From DATKKG01 sp035543015 (GTDB lineage Archaea > Thermoproteota > Nitrososphaeria > Conexivisphaerales > DTJL01), in contig DATKKG010000019.1 of assembly GCA_035543015.1 (NCBI GenBank), forward strand, positions 1 through 33,649: 33,649 nucleotides of DNA, read 5' to 3'. The position numbers and the translations under genes were made by a program. This document shows positions 14,342 through 20,942 of this stretch, piece by piece (position 1 is the stretch's first letter; every line of letters begins with the position of its first letter). The notes beneath the pieces were generated by a model, which ran no database searches, was not told the origin of the DNA, and worked only from the letters and a program-made list of their open reading frames with translations.

Positions 14342-15966
14342 ACCCCGTGGACTTCGTGAAGGGCTTCTTCTCGGCCCTCTACTCCGGCGGGAGGCAGCTG
14401 TTCAAGAGGAGGATGACCCTCCGCTACCCCGAAGCCGTGGCCTACCCGGTCGAGGGGATGTACGGCTACGACCCGAAGAAGGGCGTGGCATCCAACGGCT
14501 GGAGGGGGAAGCACTACCTCGACATGGAGAAGTGCACCGGCTGCCAGCTTTGCGCCCTCGCCTGCGAGAACATCGCCGAGGCCATCGAGATGGTCCCGGT
14601 GGACGTCAAGTACCCCCAGAACAAGAAGGAGATATATCCGAGCGTTGACTACGGAAGGTGCGTATTTTGCGGGTTTTGCGTCGACCCTTCCACGCCCGTA
14701 GTCACTAACCCCGGGCTGAAACCCATTAGCCAAGTTGCGGTGGGTGACTTGCTCTTGACACACACCGGGGAATATCGCCCGGTCACCAAGGTCTGGGATA
14801 TGGAGTATTCGGGGCCTCTCTACCACATCTACGTCTACGGCAGGCCTGAACCACTAATCTGCACAAAAGATCACCCAATAATGGCGGTCTCGAGACCCCG
14901 TTCATCCCGCAAGGATGGCCGGCTCCTAAGGGTGACCTCCCCAATTCGATTCTACACCCCAAATGAGCTCAAGGCCGGCGATTACATGCTAAGCCCCGTT
15001 GTCAAGAAGTTGGTTCGGACTGATTACTTCGAGAAGGACGTGCCCATGTACAGAGGAAATGTCTCAACGGGGCATCTCAAGCTGCCCGCAAGCCCCGAGC
15101 TCTTCCGTCTCATCGGCTATTTCATAGCGGAGGGGTTCTGTGACGGTGGTCGGTCGGTCAAGTTCTCATTCCATGTGAAGGAAAAGGAACTGATCGATGA
15201 TGTTAGGCGGCTCTGCGCGACTTTCTTCTCCAAGGAGCCCAAGGTCAGGAAGAACACTGGGCTGGGCGTGAACGTCGTTCTGGACTCCGCGCTCGCTGAG
15301 GACTTCTTTTCACAATTCGGCCACGGAGCCGAGAACAAGAAGCTCCCCGACTGGGTCTTCTTCGCTGAGGACGAGAAGCTGATACAGCTGCTGAAGGGAA
15401 TCTGGCTGGGCGATGGTTGCAGGATTCACCGGCCTCGGCAGGAGTACTTCAACTTCACGACCACCTCAGAGGTGCTTGCGTTTCAGGTACAGGAAATCTT
15501 GGCTAGGCTCGGCGTTGTCGGATTGATCGAGGGACAACACCAGAGAGGTCGGCTCCCGTCCTACCACGTGAACGTCTTCGGGAGGTGGGTCCTCAAGCTC
15601 TCTTCCCTTTTTGGCGTTGGGTTTGCGAGAGTCCCCTCCAAATTCGCCGACAAGTTCCACCTTGACGACAATTACTCCTATCTTCCAATCAAGAAGATTG
15701 AAGTCGAAGACGTCAAGGAGTACAGGGTAATGGACGTAACCGTGGAGGAAGACCACACGTTTTCTCCCTTGGGTCTCGCCACGTCGAACTGCGTCGACGC
15801 CTGCCCCTTCTACGCCCTCTTCATGACCAACGACATGGAGCTGAGCGAGCTGAAGAGGAACTCGCTGTTCTACACCCCCCTCGAGCTGTACCGGAAGCCC
15901 GAGCTGATCAACGCGAAGAAGCAGAAATGGGACCTCGATCCCGTCAAGGGTGCCCACCATGAATGA
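14338..15966 (+). CDS. nuoI: NuoI (8Fe ferredoxin subunit) precursor interrupted by an intein
   Basis: The 542-codon reading frame encodes a 171-residue NuoI split by a 371-residue intein. The host protein has two 4Fe-4S motifs: CTGCQLCALAC (N-terminal part) and, once spliced, CVFCGFCVDACP. Residues before and after the intein join without loss to give that second motif, the normal NuoI form. NuoI passes electrons between the input module and NuoB. The GTG start at 14338 overlaps the nuoB stop (GTGA), and the 3' end overlaps nuoC. A longer frame is open to 14125 but runs through nuoB. In the first motif, Glu follows the last Cys where Pro is usual. Without splicing the second cluster cannot form, so function depends on the intein. 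Confidence 0.92.
   Translation: MNPVDFVKGFFSALYSGGRQLFKRRMTLRYPEAVAYPVEGMYGYDPKKGVASNGWRGKHYLDMEKCTGCQLCALACENIAEAIEMVPVDVKYPQNKKEIYPSVDYGRCVFCGFCVDPSTPVVTNPGLKPISQVAVGDLLLTHTGEYRPVTKVWDMEYSGPLYHIYVYGRPEPLICTKDHPIMAVSRPRSSRKDGRLLRVTSPIRFYTPNELKAGDYMLSPVVKKLVRTDYFEKDVPMYRGNVSTGHLKLPASPELFRLIGYFIAEGFCDGGRSVKFSFHVKEKELIDDVRRLCATFFSKEPKVRKNTGLGVNVVLDSALAEDFFSQFGHGAENKKLPDWVFFAEDEKLIQLLKGIWLGDGCRIHRPRQEYFNFTTTSEVLAFQVQEILARLGVVGLIEGQHQRGRLPSYHVNVFGRWVLKLSSLFGVGFARVPSKFADKFHLDDNYSYLPIKKIEVEDVKEYRVMDVTVEEDHTFSPLGLATSNCVDACPFYALFMTNDMELSELKRNSLFYTPLELYRKPELINAKKQKWDLDPVKGAHHE
14677..15789 (+). mobile_element. Intein with LAGLIDADG homing endonuclease, inserted in NuoI
   Basis: A 371-residue intein from Cys1 (CVDPSTPVVTNPG) to Asn371, followed by Cys+1 of the host. 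Block A (residues 1-25) includes VGDLLL; block B is CTKDHP with Thr63 and His66; block C (LAGLIDADG 1) is LIGYFIAEG (145-153); block E (LAGLIDADG 2) is KGIWLGDG (240-247); block F is VMDVTVEEDHTF (351-362). The end is ATSN|C: the usual penultimate His is Ser370. Catalytic Cys1, His66, His360, Asn371 and Cys+1 are all present, so splicing looks feasible; both LAGLIDADG motifs keep acidic residues, so homing may still work. The DNA is visibly less GC-rich than the flanking nuo genes, in keeping with horizontal arrival. A 9-base repeat, TGCGTCGAC, stands at both junctions (14677-14685, 15790-15798). Confidence 0.93.
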
Positions 15967-16465
15967 GGACGAGCTGGCCTCCCTCCTGACCACCTCCCTC
16001 GGGCCCCTGGGACTGGCCGCCTCCAAGGTCGCAACCCACAGGGTCAGGGTCGCGGGCTCGGCGGAGAAGCTGGTCGACACCGCGAAGGCCCTGGACTCGT
16101 CGGGCTTCAGCTACCTGCACACCATAACGGCCACCGACCAGCCGAAGACTAACGAGTTCGAGCTCTCCTACTGGGTGGGCTCCCTGGAGGAGGGAAAGAA
16201 GGAGCACGTCGTCCAGGTGAACTTCAGGATCCCCAAGGCGACGCCGACGGTGCCGTCGATAATGGAGGTCTGGCCCGCCGCCTACTACCACGAACGGGAG
16301 GAGTGGGAGTTCCTCGGGATCGCGTTCTCCGGGAACCCCGACATGAAGCGTCTCTGGCTCCCCGAAGACTGGGACGAGGGCTTCCCGCTGCTGAAGGACT
16401 TCAAGCTCAAGAGGTGGGTGGACTCCGAGAGGGAGCGCCACGGCCTGGTGGTTAGGGGCGACTAG
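15959..16465 (+). CDS. nuoC: NuoC (30 kDa-type) subunit
   Basis: A 168-residue NuoC. The typical features are the conserved sheet followed by VWPAAYYHEREEWEFLGIAF and LPEDWDEGFPL, equivalent to the family signature (ER E x x D x x G and the LP x D W x G x P L pattern). NuoC supports NuoD and NuoI in the peripheral arm. The ATG at 15959 has GGGTG 7-11 nt upstream; an in-frame GTG at 15950 would add three residues. The start overlaps the end of nuoI, and the stop is one base from nuoD, so the subunits are made together. Confidence 0.9.
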   Translation: MNEDELASLLTTSLGPLGLAASKVATHRVRVAGSAEKLVDTAKALDSSGFSYLHTITATDQPKTNEFELSYWVGSLEEGKKEHVVQVNFRIPKATPTVPSIMEVWPAAYYHEREEWEFLGIAFSGNPDMKRLWLPEDWDEGFPLLKDFKLKRWVDSERERHGLVVRGD

Positions 16466-16466
16466 C

Positions 16467-17600
16467 ATGGAGAAGATACCGGGTGTATTCGTGGAGGAGT
16501 ACAGCGGCGAGGGCGAGCTCACCGTGAGCGTCGGCCCGCAGCACCCCGGCTCCGGCCACTTCAGGATAATCATCACGCTGAACGGCGACCTGATCAGCCA
16601 GGCCATCCCGGACCCGGGCTTCGTCCACAGGGGCGCCGAGAAGATGGCCGAGTCGAGGAACTACATTCAGAACATCCCCCACCTGGAGAGGCCCGTCATC
16701 CTGGACAGCACCGGCATTCTCTTCCCCTACACCCTCGCCGTGGAGGACCTCCTCTCCCTGACCGACAAGGTCCCCGAGAGGGCGAAGTACATCCGCATCC
16801 TCATGGCGGAGTTCAACAGGATCATCAGCCACGAATACTTCCTGGCCATAGAGGGGATCTTCCTGGGTCACTCCACCCAGTTCATCTGGAGCACAGGCGA
16901 TAGGGAGGCATTCATGGACCTGGCCGCGTCGCTCAGCGGGGCCAGGGTCACCTTCTCGTATCTGGTGCCGGGAGGTGTCCGCACCGACACGCCCCCCGGC
17001 TTCGAGGAGAAGACGCTCAAGGCCTGCGCCTACATGGAGCAGCGCCTGAAGGACTACAGGAGGATGCTCTACGACAACCCCTTCATGAGGATGAGGATGG
17101 AGAACGTGGGGGTGATCTCGAAGGAGGACGTGGTGAGGTATGGCCTGGTGGGCCCGACCGCCCGGGCGAGCGGCGTGAACACCGATGTGAGGAGGGACGA
17201 GCCTTATTCCCTCTACGACACCGTCGACTTCCATGTCCCCGTCCTGAAGGAGGGGGACTCCATGGCCAGGGTCCTGGTCCACCTGGACGAGATGGAGCAG
17301 TCCTGCTACATCGTAAGGCAGGTCCTCAAGAAGATGCAGCCGGGCCCCGTCAAGTTCGTGATGAAGGGCCAGATGAGGGGAAGGGTGGGCGAGGCCTACG
17401 CCCGGACGGAGGCGGCGAGGGGGATGATGACGTACCATATCATCAGCGACGGGCTCCCCAATCCGTACAGGGTCAAGATAGACACCCCTGACAACAGGAA
17501 CCTCGCGATCATGCCGAAGCTCTTCAAGGGTCTCCATCTGGCGGATCTCCCGGTCACCTTCCAGTCGCTTGATTATTGGCCCGTGAGTTCAGACCGGTAG
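16467..17600 (+). CDS. nuoD: NuoD (49 kDa-type) subunit
   Basis: A 377-residue NuoD. The N-terminus has GPQHPGSGHFR and the quinone-site stretch DPGFVHRGAEKMAE followed by YIQNIPHLERP; the C-terminus reads LADLPVTFQSLDYWPVSSDR, the normal family end, so the gene is complete. The NiFe-binding CxxC pairs of the related hydrogenases are absent at both ends, so this is a quinone (or methanophenazine) reducing subunit, not a group 4 hydrogenase. It closes the operon; the next gene, a homing endonuclease, faces it 27 nt away, and nuoH, the usual next gene, is missing here. The membrane subunits must be encoded elsewhere. Confidence 0.92.
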   Translation: MEKIPGVFVEEYSGEGELTVSVGPQHPGSGHFRIIITLNGDLISQAIPDPGFVHRGAEKMAESRNYIQNIPHLERPVILDSTGILFPYTLAVEDLLSLTDKVPERAKYIRILMAEFNRIISHEYFLAIEGIFLGHSTQFIWSTGDREAFMDLAASLSGARVTFSYLVPGGVRTDTPPGFEEKTLKACAYMEQRLKDYRRMLYDNPFMRMRMENVGVISKEDVVRYGLVGPTARASGVNTDVRRDEPYSLYDTVDFHVPVLKEGDSMARVLVHLDEMEQSCYIVRQVLKKMQPGPVKFVMKGQMRGRVGEAYARTEAARGMMTYHIISDGLPNPYRVKIDTPDNRNLAIMPKLFKGLHLADLPVTFQSLDYWPVSSDR

Positions 17601-17655
17601 CGGTCAAACATGACTAATCTTGGCCAATCACTGACCAAGCTTGGTCGGTTGACCG
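17601..17655. repeat. Nested palindromes between nuoD and the homing endonuclease gene
   Basis: Within 55 bp are an inverted repeat CGGTCAA (17601-17607) / TTGACCG (17649-17655), a perfect 8-bp palindrome TTGGCCAA (17620-17627), and a perfect 14-bp palindrome GACCAAGCTTGGTC (17633-17646). The cluster spans the gap between two convergent stop codons and the last codons of the endonuclease gene. It could terminate both transcripts or mark an insertion end. Confidence 0.5.
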
Positions 17656-18746
17656 TTACTACCTATCTTGCTTCCGACTATTGACTTTGCCAAAGCGACG
17701 AACTCCCTTACGTCGGACTTTATCGAGGCCTTGAGGACGTCGAATGCGACATCGAGCGGCGGTTGTGCTTCGTCCTGAAGGTCGCGCACAACAAGGCGGG
17801 CTTTGGCTTTCTTCTCCGGGTGTCTGAAAGGGACATCGTGTAGGAACCCTCGGCAGGTCTCGACTTGCCAAGCGGATAGCCGCCATTGGTCAGTTTGTGC
17901 TATTATGTCTCTGCCCGTACCTTTGGCCTGTGTCAGTCGTATCTTCCATTCAGGATACGAGGGCGGCATTCTAGCTTTCAATTCGCCGAGGAGACGGAGG
18001 TTGGAATTCGCTATGTCTAGTCTAGGAGCATTGGAAGGCCTGTGCACCATCACACTTCCTTCCGCATCAAAGAATCCTGCCAAGTAGTCGCGGAAGGTGT
18101 CATCACCAATGCAATGAGGAATCCCTTTGCATTCTCCCGTCAGGAATTCGAATGAACTGTCGACATCGCAATCTATGCTCCATTCATAGCCGGTCATCTC
18201 GCACTTCCGTGGCAGGATATGAACCGCTCCGTACGGCAGGAACAGGCTGGCGATAAGCTCTATCATCGCGGGGTGTGTCGAACTGGTCTTGATTCTAATT
18301 GCCCTGCCATGCCTCGTCACCCACAGGTCCCCTTGCTTCATTCCGTAGAGGTAGGCCTTCTCATGCGGGTCCCCGCCGAAGGGCTTCTTCTGATACTTGG
18401 TCACCTTCTGTATTTGGGCCTCCACCTTGTCTCTCGTCTTGACGCCGTGGGAGATGATGGCCTTCCTGATGGTCTCCGCGCTGAATGGGTATTCGTCGGC
18501 GAGATCCCAGAGGCTCTCTCCACCCTGATGGCGTCTGACACATTCCAGAGTCTCCTCCTCTGTCATTTGCCTCTGGCAGCCCGCTCTGTCTCTGATGAGT
18601 ATCCCGTACTTGCGCAGGTAGTGGTAGACGATGGCGCCACGGTACCTACCGGTCCGTCCGTAGCGCGAGGCGATAGCATCCGCCGAAAGCGTCTCCTTGA
18701 GGTAGAGCTCTTCAAGCTCCTCCTTCGTGGGGGGCCAGGGAGGCAT
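17628..18746 (-). CDS. Free-standing LAGLIDADG homing endonuclease with N-terminal HTH region
   Basis: A 372-residue protein. The first ~115 residues look like two helix-turn-helix repeats (LSADAIASRYGRTG ... VYHYLRKYGI and ESLWDLADEYPFSAETIRKAI), suited to DNA binding. A two-motif LAGLIDADG nuclease follows: AYLYGMKQGDL (about 131-141) and YLAGFFDAEGSV (about 221-232). The second is canonical; the first keeps Gly-Asp. Proteins of this kind cut a long target site so that the repair copies their gene. It is neither inside an intein nor an obvious intron, so it is free-standing. Base composition is lower in GC than the neighbours. It faces nuoD and is bordered by palindromes at both ends (17601-17655, 18748-18769). 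Confidence 0.85.
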   Translation of the reverse strand: MPPWPPTKEELEELYLKETLSADAIASRYGRTGRYRGAIVYHYLRKYGILIRDRAGCQRQMTEEETLECVRRHQGGESLWDLADEYPFSAETIRKAIISHGVKTRDKVEAQIQKVTKYQKKPFGGDPHEKAYLYGMKQGDLWVTRHGRAIRIKTSSTHPAMIELIASLFLPYGAVHILPRKCEMTGYEWSIDCDVDSSFEFLTGECKGIPHCIGDDTFRDYLAGFFDAEGSVMVHRPSNAPRLDIANSNLRLLGELKARMPPSYPEWKIRLTQAKGTGRDIIAQTDQWRLSAWQVETCRGFLHDVPFRHPEKKAKARLVVRDLQDEAQPPLDVAFDVLKASIKSDVREFVALAKSIVGSKIGSNGQPTKLGQ

Positions 18747-18747
18747 C

Positions 18748-18769
18748 TACCGCGCAGCGCTGCACGGTA
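18748..18769. repeat. 22-bp imperfect palindrome at the homing endonuclease start
   Basis: TACCG-C-GCAGCGCTGC-A-CGGTA: a perfect 10-bp core (GCAGCGCTGC) flanked by complementary 5-bp arms with one mismatched pair. It begins one base upstream of the ATG at 18746 and ends next to a weak TATA-like CTAGATAC (about 18767-18774, minus), so it fills the space between promoter and start codon. It could be an operator for the endonuclease gene or the terminator of the membrane gene ending at 18781. Confidence 0.5.
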
Positions 18770-18780
18770 TCTAGCGACCC

Positions 18781-19179
18781 CTATGGGCGGAAGAGGTAAG
18801 CCACGACCGCGCCCGCGACCACGATCGCGACCCCGATCACCCTTGTGATCAGTATGGCCCTTTTGATGTAGGTCCTCCCCCCGAGCACGGCAGCCAGGAA
18901 GGGGAAGGGGATCATCAGGGCGCCGATGCCCATCGCGACGAGCGAGGCGTAGAAGACCAACTTCGACATGACCAGGATGAGGCAGGCGAAGGCGAGGGTG
19001 AACTCCAGGACGTAGAAGGTCCGCGAGTACTTGGAGTCGAACTCGAGGAACCTCCTGGCGCTGGCGATGCACTCGTCCGAACAGAAGGGCACCGTTATGC
19101 GGTCCTTCCTGTTGAACCTGACCTCCCTGACGTGCTCCGACTTCCCGCACCAGATGCACCTCCTCACGGGGGCGGACAT
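18781..19179 (-). CDS. Zinc-ribbon membrane protein of unknown function
   Basis: A 132-residue protein. An N-terminal treble-clef-like zinc site, CIWCGKS ... PFCSDEC, occupies about residues 9-37, and four hydrophobic segments follow (about 55-75, 76-95, 100-115 and 118-130). It thus places a small zinc domain in the cytoplasm next to the membrane. The ATG at 19179 (MSAPVRRCIWCG) is chosen over 19263 because a TATA-like element at 19203-19211 (minus) lies about 27 bp upstream, giving a leaderless mRNA. It is divergent from rpoN. I do not recognise the family. Confidence 0.68.
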   Translation of the reverse strand: MSAPVRRCIWCGKSEHVREVRFNRKDRITVPFCSDECIASARRFLEFDSKYSRTFYVLEFTLAFACLILVMSKLVFYASLVAMGIGALMIPFPFLAAVLGGRTYIKRAILITRVIGVAIVVAGAVVAYLFRP

Positions 19180-19202
19180 AGGCGCCCCATCCCCCGTGCC
19201 CA

Positions 19203-19211
19203 CTAATATCG
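19203..19211 (-). promoter_or_regulatory. TATA box for the zinc-ribbon membrane gene
   Basis: CGATATTAG on the minus strand, centred about 27-28 bp from the ATG at 19179. It supports a leaderless transcript and the short gene model. Confidence 0.5.
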
Positions 19212-19235
19212 TTTGGCTCGGCGATTCGTGTAAGA

Positions 19236-19243
19236 CTTTTAAG
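19236..19243 (+). promoter_or_regulatory. TATA box for rpoN-eno
   Basis: CTTTTAAG, centred 33 bp before the rpoN ATG at 19273, predicting a leader of about 7 nt. It is divergent from the TATA of the neighbouring minus-strand gene, about 30 bp away. Confidence 0.5.
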
Positions 19244-19272
19244 CACCCCTTCCAGTGGGTCATTTGTACACC

Positions 19273-19506
19273 ATGCTCATCCCAGTGAGATGTTTCACCT
19301 GCGGCGCCCTCGTGGGGGACAAGTTCTACGAGTTCAAGGACAAGGTCTCCAAGGGGGAACAGCCCGCGAAGGTCCTCGACGAGATGGGGATCAAGAGGTA
19401 CTGCTGCCGAAGGATGCTCATGTCCGGCTTCGAGATAGTCGACTACCAGATCCCGTACAACGAAGCCACCGAGAGGCGCAGGAAGGCCGACGCCGGGGTC
19501 AGCTAG
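19273..19506 (+). CDS. rpoN: DNA-directed RNA polymerase subunit N
   Basis: A 77-residue RpoN (the archaeal counterpart of eukaryotic Rpb10). The zinc site is formed by CFTCG (C7-C10 region) and the adjacent Cys pair in RYCCRRM; the invariant start MLIPVRCFTCG fixes the ATG at 19273 rather than an in-frame codon at 19255. Subunit N helps assemble the polymerase core with subunits D, L and P. Enolase begins 3 nt after its stop. In many archaea rpoN sits with ribosomal protein L13/S9 genes and eno; here only eno is kept beside it. Confidence 0.95.
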   Translation: MLIPVRCFTCGALVGDKFYEFKDKVSKGEQPAKVLDEMGIKRYCCRRMLMSGFEIVDYQIPYNEATERRRKADAGVS

Positions 19507-19509
19507 GCC

Positions 19510-20745
19510 TTGGCCAGGGTCACGCAGTTCGTAGCCAGACCGCTGTTCACGAGCCGCGGCGACCCCACAGTCGAAGTCGACGTGTTCCTAGGGTCGGCGA
19601 TGGGCCGGGCGGTGGCTCCGCAGGGGGCCAGCTCGGGCAGGAACGAGGCGGTACACCTCCCTCAGGGAGGGGCGCGCCAGGCTGTGAGGAACCTCTACGG
19701 CGTCCGGGACCGGCTCGTCGGGCTCGACGCCGCCGACCTCGAGGGTGTCGCTAGGCGCCTGCGGGAGGTGGACGGGACGGCGGACTTTTCGTTCATAGGA
19801 GGGGCTTCGGCCTTCGCCTTCTCTGTTGCCTCCGCGGCAGCCGAGGCGGCCGCAGAGGGGAAGCCCCTCTACCAGCTGATTTCGGGGAAGGAGGAGGGCA
19901 TGATCCCCGTCCCCATCGGTAACGTCCTCGGAGGAGGGAAGCATGCGGGCCCGGGCTCGCCCGACATCCAGGAGTTCCTGGTGGCTGCCCTTGGCGCCCC
20001 CGACATCTACAGCGCGGTGGCGGCCAACCTGGCCGTCCACAAGGAGGTCAGGAAGCTCATCGAAGCGAAGGATCCGTCCTTCCCCGGAGGGAAGGGGGAC
20101 GAGGGCGCTTGGGCGCCGAGGATGACGGACGAAGAGGCCCTGGACGTCGCCGGAAGGGCGGTGGAGAAGGTCTCCAAAGAGCTGGGCTTCAGGATAGGCC
20201 TCGGCCTCGACATGGCGGCCTCTTCGCTGTGGGACGCAAAGAGGAAGCTCTACGACTACTCCAGGAAGGGCCGGAGGCTATCCACCTCCGAGCAGATCTC
20301 CTACGTCCTAGACCTCATCCGGAAGCACTCCCTGTTCTACGTTGAGGACCCCCTCGAGGAGGAGGACTTCGACGGCTTCATGGAGCTCACGGCCAAGGCC
20401 AAGGGGGCATGGATCGTCGGCGACGACATCTTCGTCACCCAGACCCCCAGGCTAAGAAGAGGCATCTCGATGAAGGCTGGCAACGGCGTCATCCTGAAGG
20501 TGAACCAGGTGGGGCCCCTCTACGAGGCCATGACGTTCGCCAGCGAGGCCCACGCCGGGGGCTATCTGGTGGCCGCCTCTCACAGGAGCGGAGACACATG
20601 GGAGCCGCACCTTGCGCAGATAGCGGTCGGAACGGGGGCGGAGCTCATCAAGTGCGGCGTCGTCGGCGGGGAGAGGATGACGAAGCTGGCGGAGCTCATC
20701 AGGATCTCCGAGCAGCATCCTTCGCTGTCGCTCGCCAAGCTCTAG
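19510..20745 (+). CDS. eno: Enolase (2-phosphoglycerate dehydratase)
   Basis: A 411-residue enolase, converting 2-phosphoglycerate to phosphoenolpyruvate in the cytosol. Catalytic and Mg-binding segments are present: TSRGDPTVEVDV, the loop GASSG, NVLGGGKHAG and DIQEF, GDEGAWAP, GLDMAAS, VEDPLEE, VGDDIF, LKVNQVG, SHRSGDT and IKCGVVGGERMTK. Several are off the usual form: APQGASSG for APSGASTG, SHRSGDT for SHRSGET, and IKCG for IKTG. The protein is therefore a divergent enolase, but nothing essential is missing. The start is TTG at 19510, 3 nt after rpoN, so the two are co-transcribed. Confidence 0.92.
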   Translation: MARVTQFVARPLFTSRGDPTVEVDVFLGSAMGRAVAPQGASSGRNEAVHLPQGGARQAVRNLYGVRDRLVGLDAADLEGVARRLREVDGTADFSFIGGASAFAFSVASAAAEAAAEGKPLYQLISGKEEGMIPVPIGNVLGGGKHAGPGSPDIQEFLVAALGAPDIYSAVAANLAVHKEVRKLIEAKDPSFPGGKGDEGAWAPRMTDEEALDVAGRAVEKVSKELGFRIGLGLDMAASSLWDAKRKLYDYSRKGRRLSTSEQISYVLDLIRKHSLFYVEDPLEEEDFDGFMELTAKAKGAWIVGDDIFVTQTPRLRRGISMKAGNGVILKVNQVGPLYEAMTFASEAHAGGYLVAASHRSGDTWEPHLAQIAVGTGAELIKCGVVGGERMTKLAELIRISEQHPSLSLAKL

Positions 20746-20838
20746 GGTTCGTGACGCGTTGCAACTCAGCTGCAGATGACCGAAGGTCGCGAACGGGCCA
20801 AGCAGGATCCCCAGGGCAACGACCCGTCGCTGGGTAAG

Positions 20839-20846
20839 CCTTAAAT
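20839..20846 (+). promoter_or_regulatory. TATA box for the leader ORF and MMPL transporter
   Basis: CCTTAAAT, centred about 28 bp before the ATG of the leader ORF at 20871, which would make that ORF leaderless and the first thing translated on the transporter mRNA. Confidence 0.5.
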
Positions 20847-20870
20847 GGCGACCCGGCGGAGTTCGGCATC

Positions 20871-20942
20871 ATGGCCTTCCAGGAGCCACTTCATTCCGCC
20901 TTCGCGTCTCGCCTGACATCGCTCCGAGGAACGACTTGGTGA
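20871..20942 (+). CDS. Possible 23-codon leader peptide coupled to the MMPL transporter
   Basis: A short ORF, ATG at 20871 to TGA at 20940-20942, encoding 23 residues that start MAFQEPLHSAF and end RGTTW. Its ATG is about 28 bp after a TATA box, so it should be read from the very 5' end of the mRNA. Its stop overlaps the transporter's GTG in GTGA (20939-20942), the layout of translational coupling. It could control entry of ribosomes to the transporter gene. The peptide has no recognisable domain, and the ORF may be a chance product of the leader. Confidence 0.4.
   Translation: MAFQEPLHSAFASRLTSLRGTTW

Noticed and set aside
16467..17600. Group 4 NiFe hydrogenase large subunit
   Set aside because: The CxxC pairs that bind NiFe are absent at both termini, and the end matches NuoD.
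17601..18769. Insertion sequence or integrase element bounded by att-like repeats
   Set aside because: No transposase or integrase is present, and the palindromes at the two ends differ in sequence, so they are not terminal repeats.
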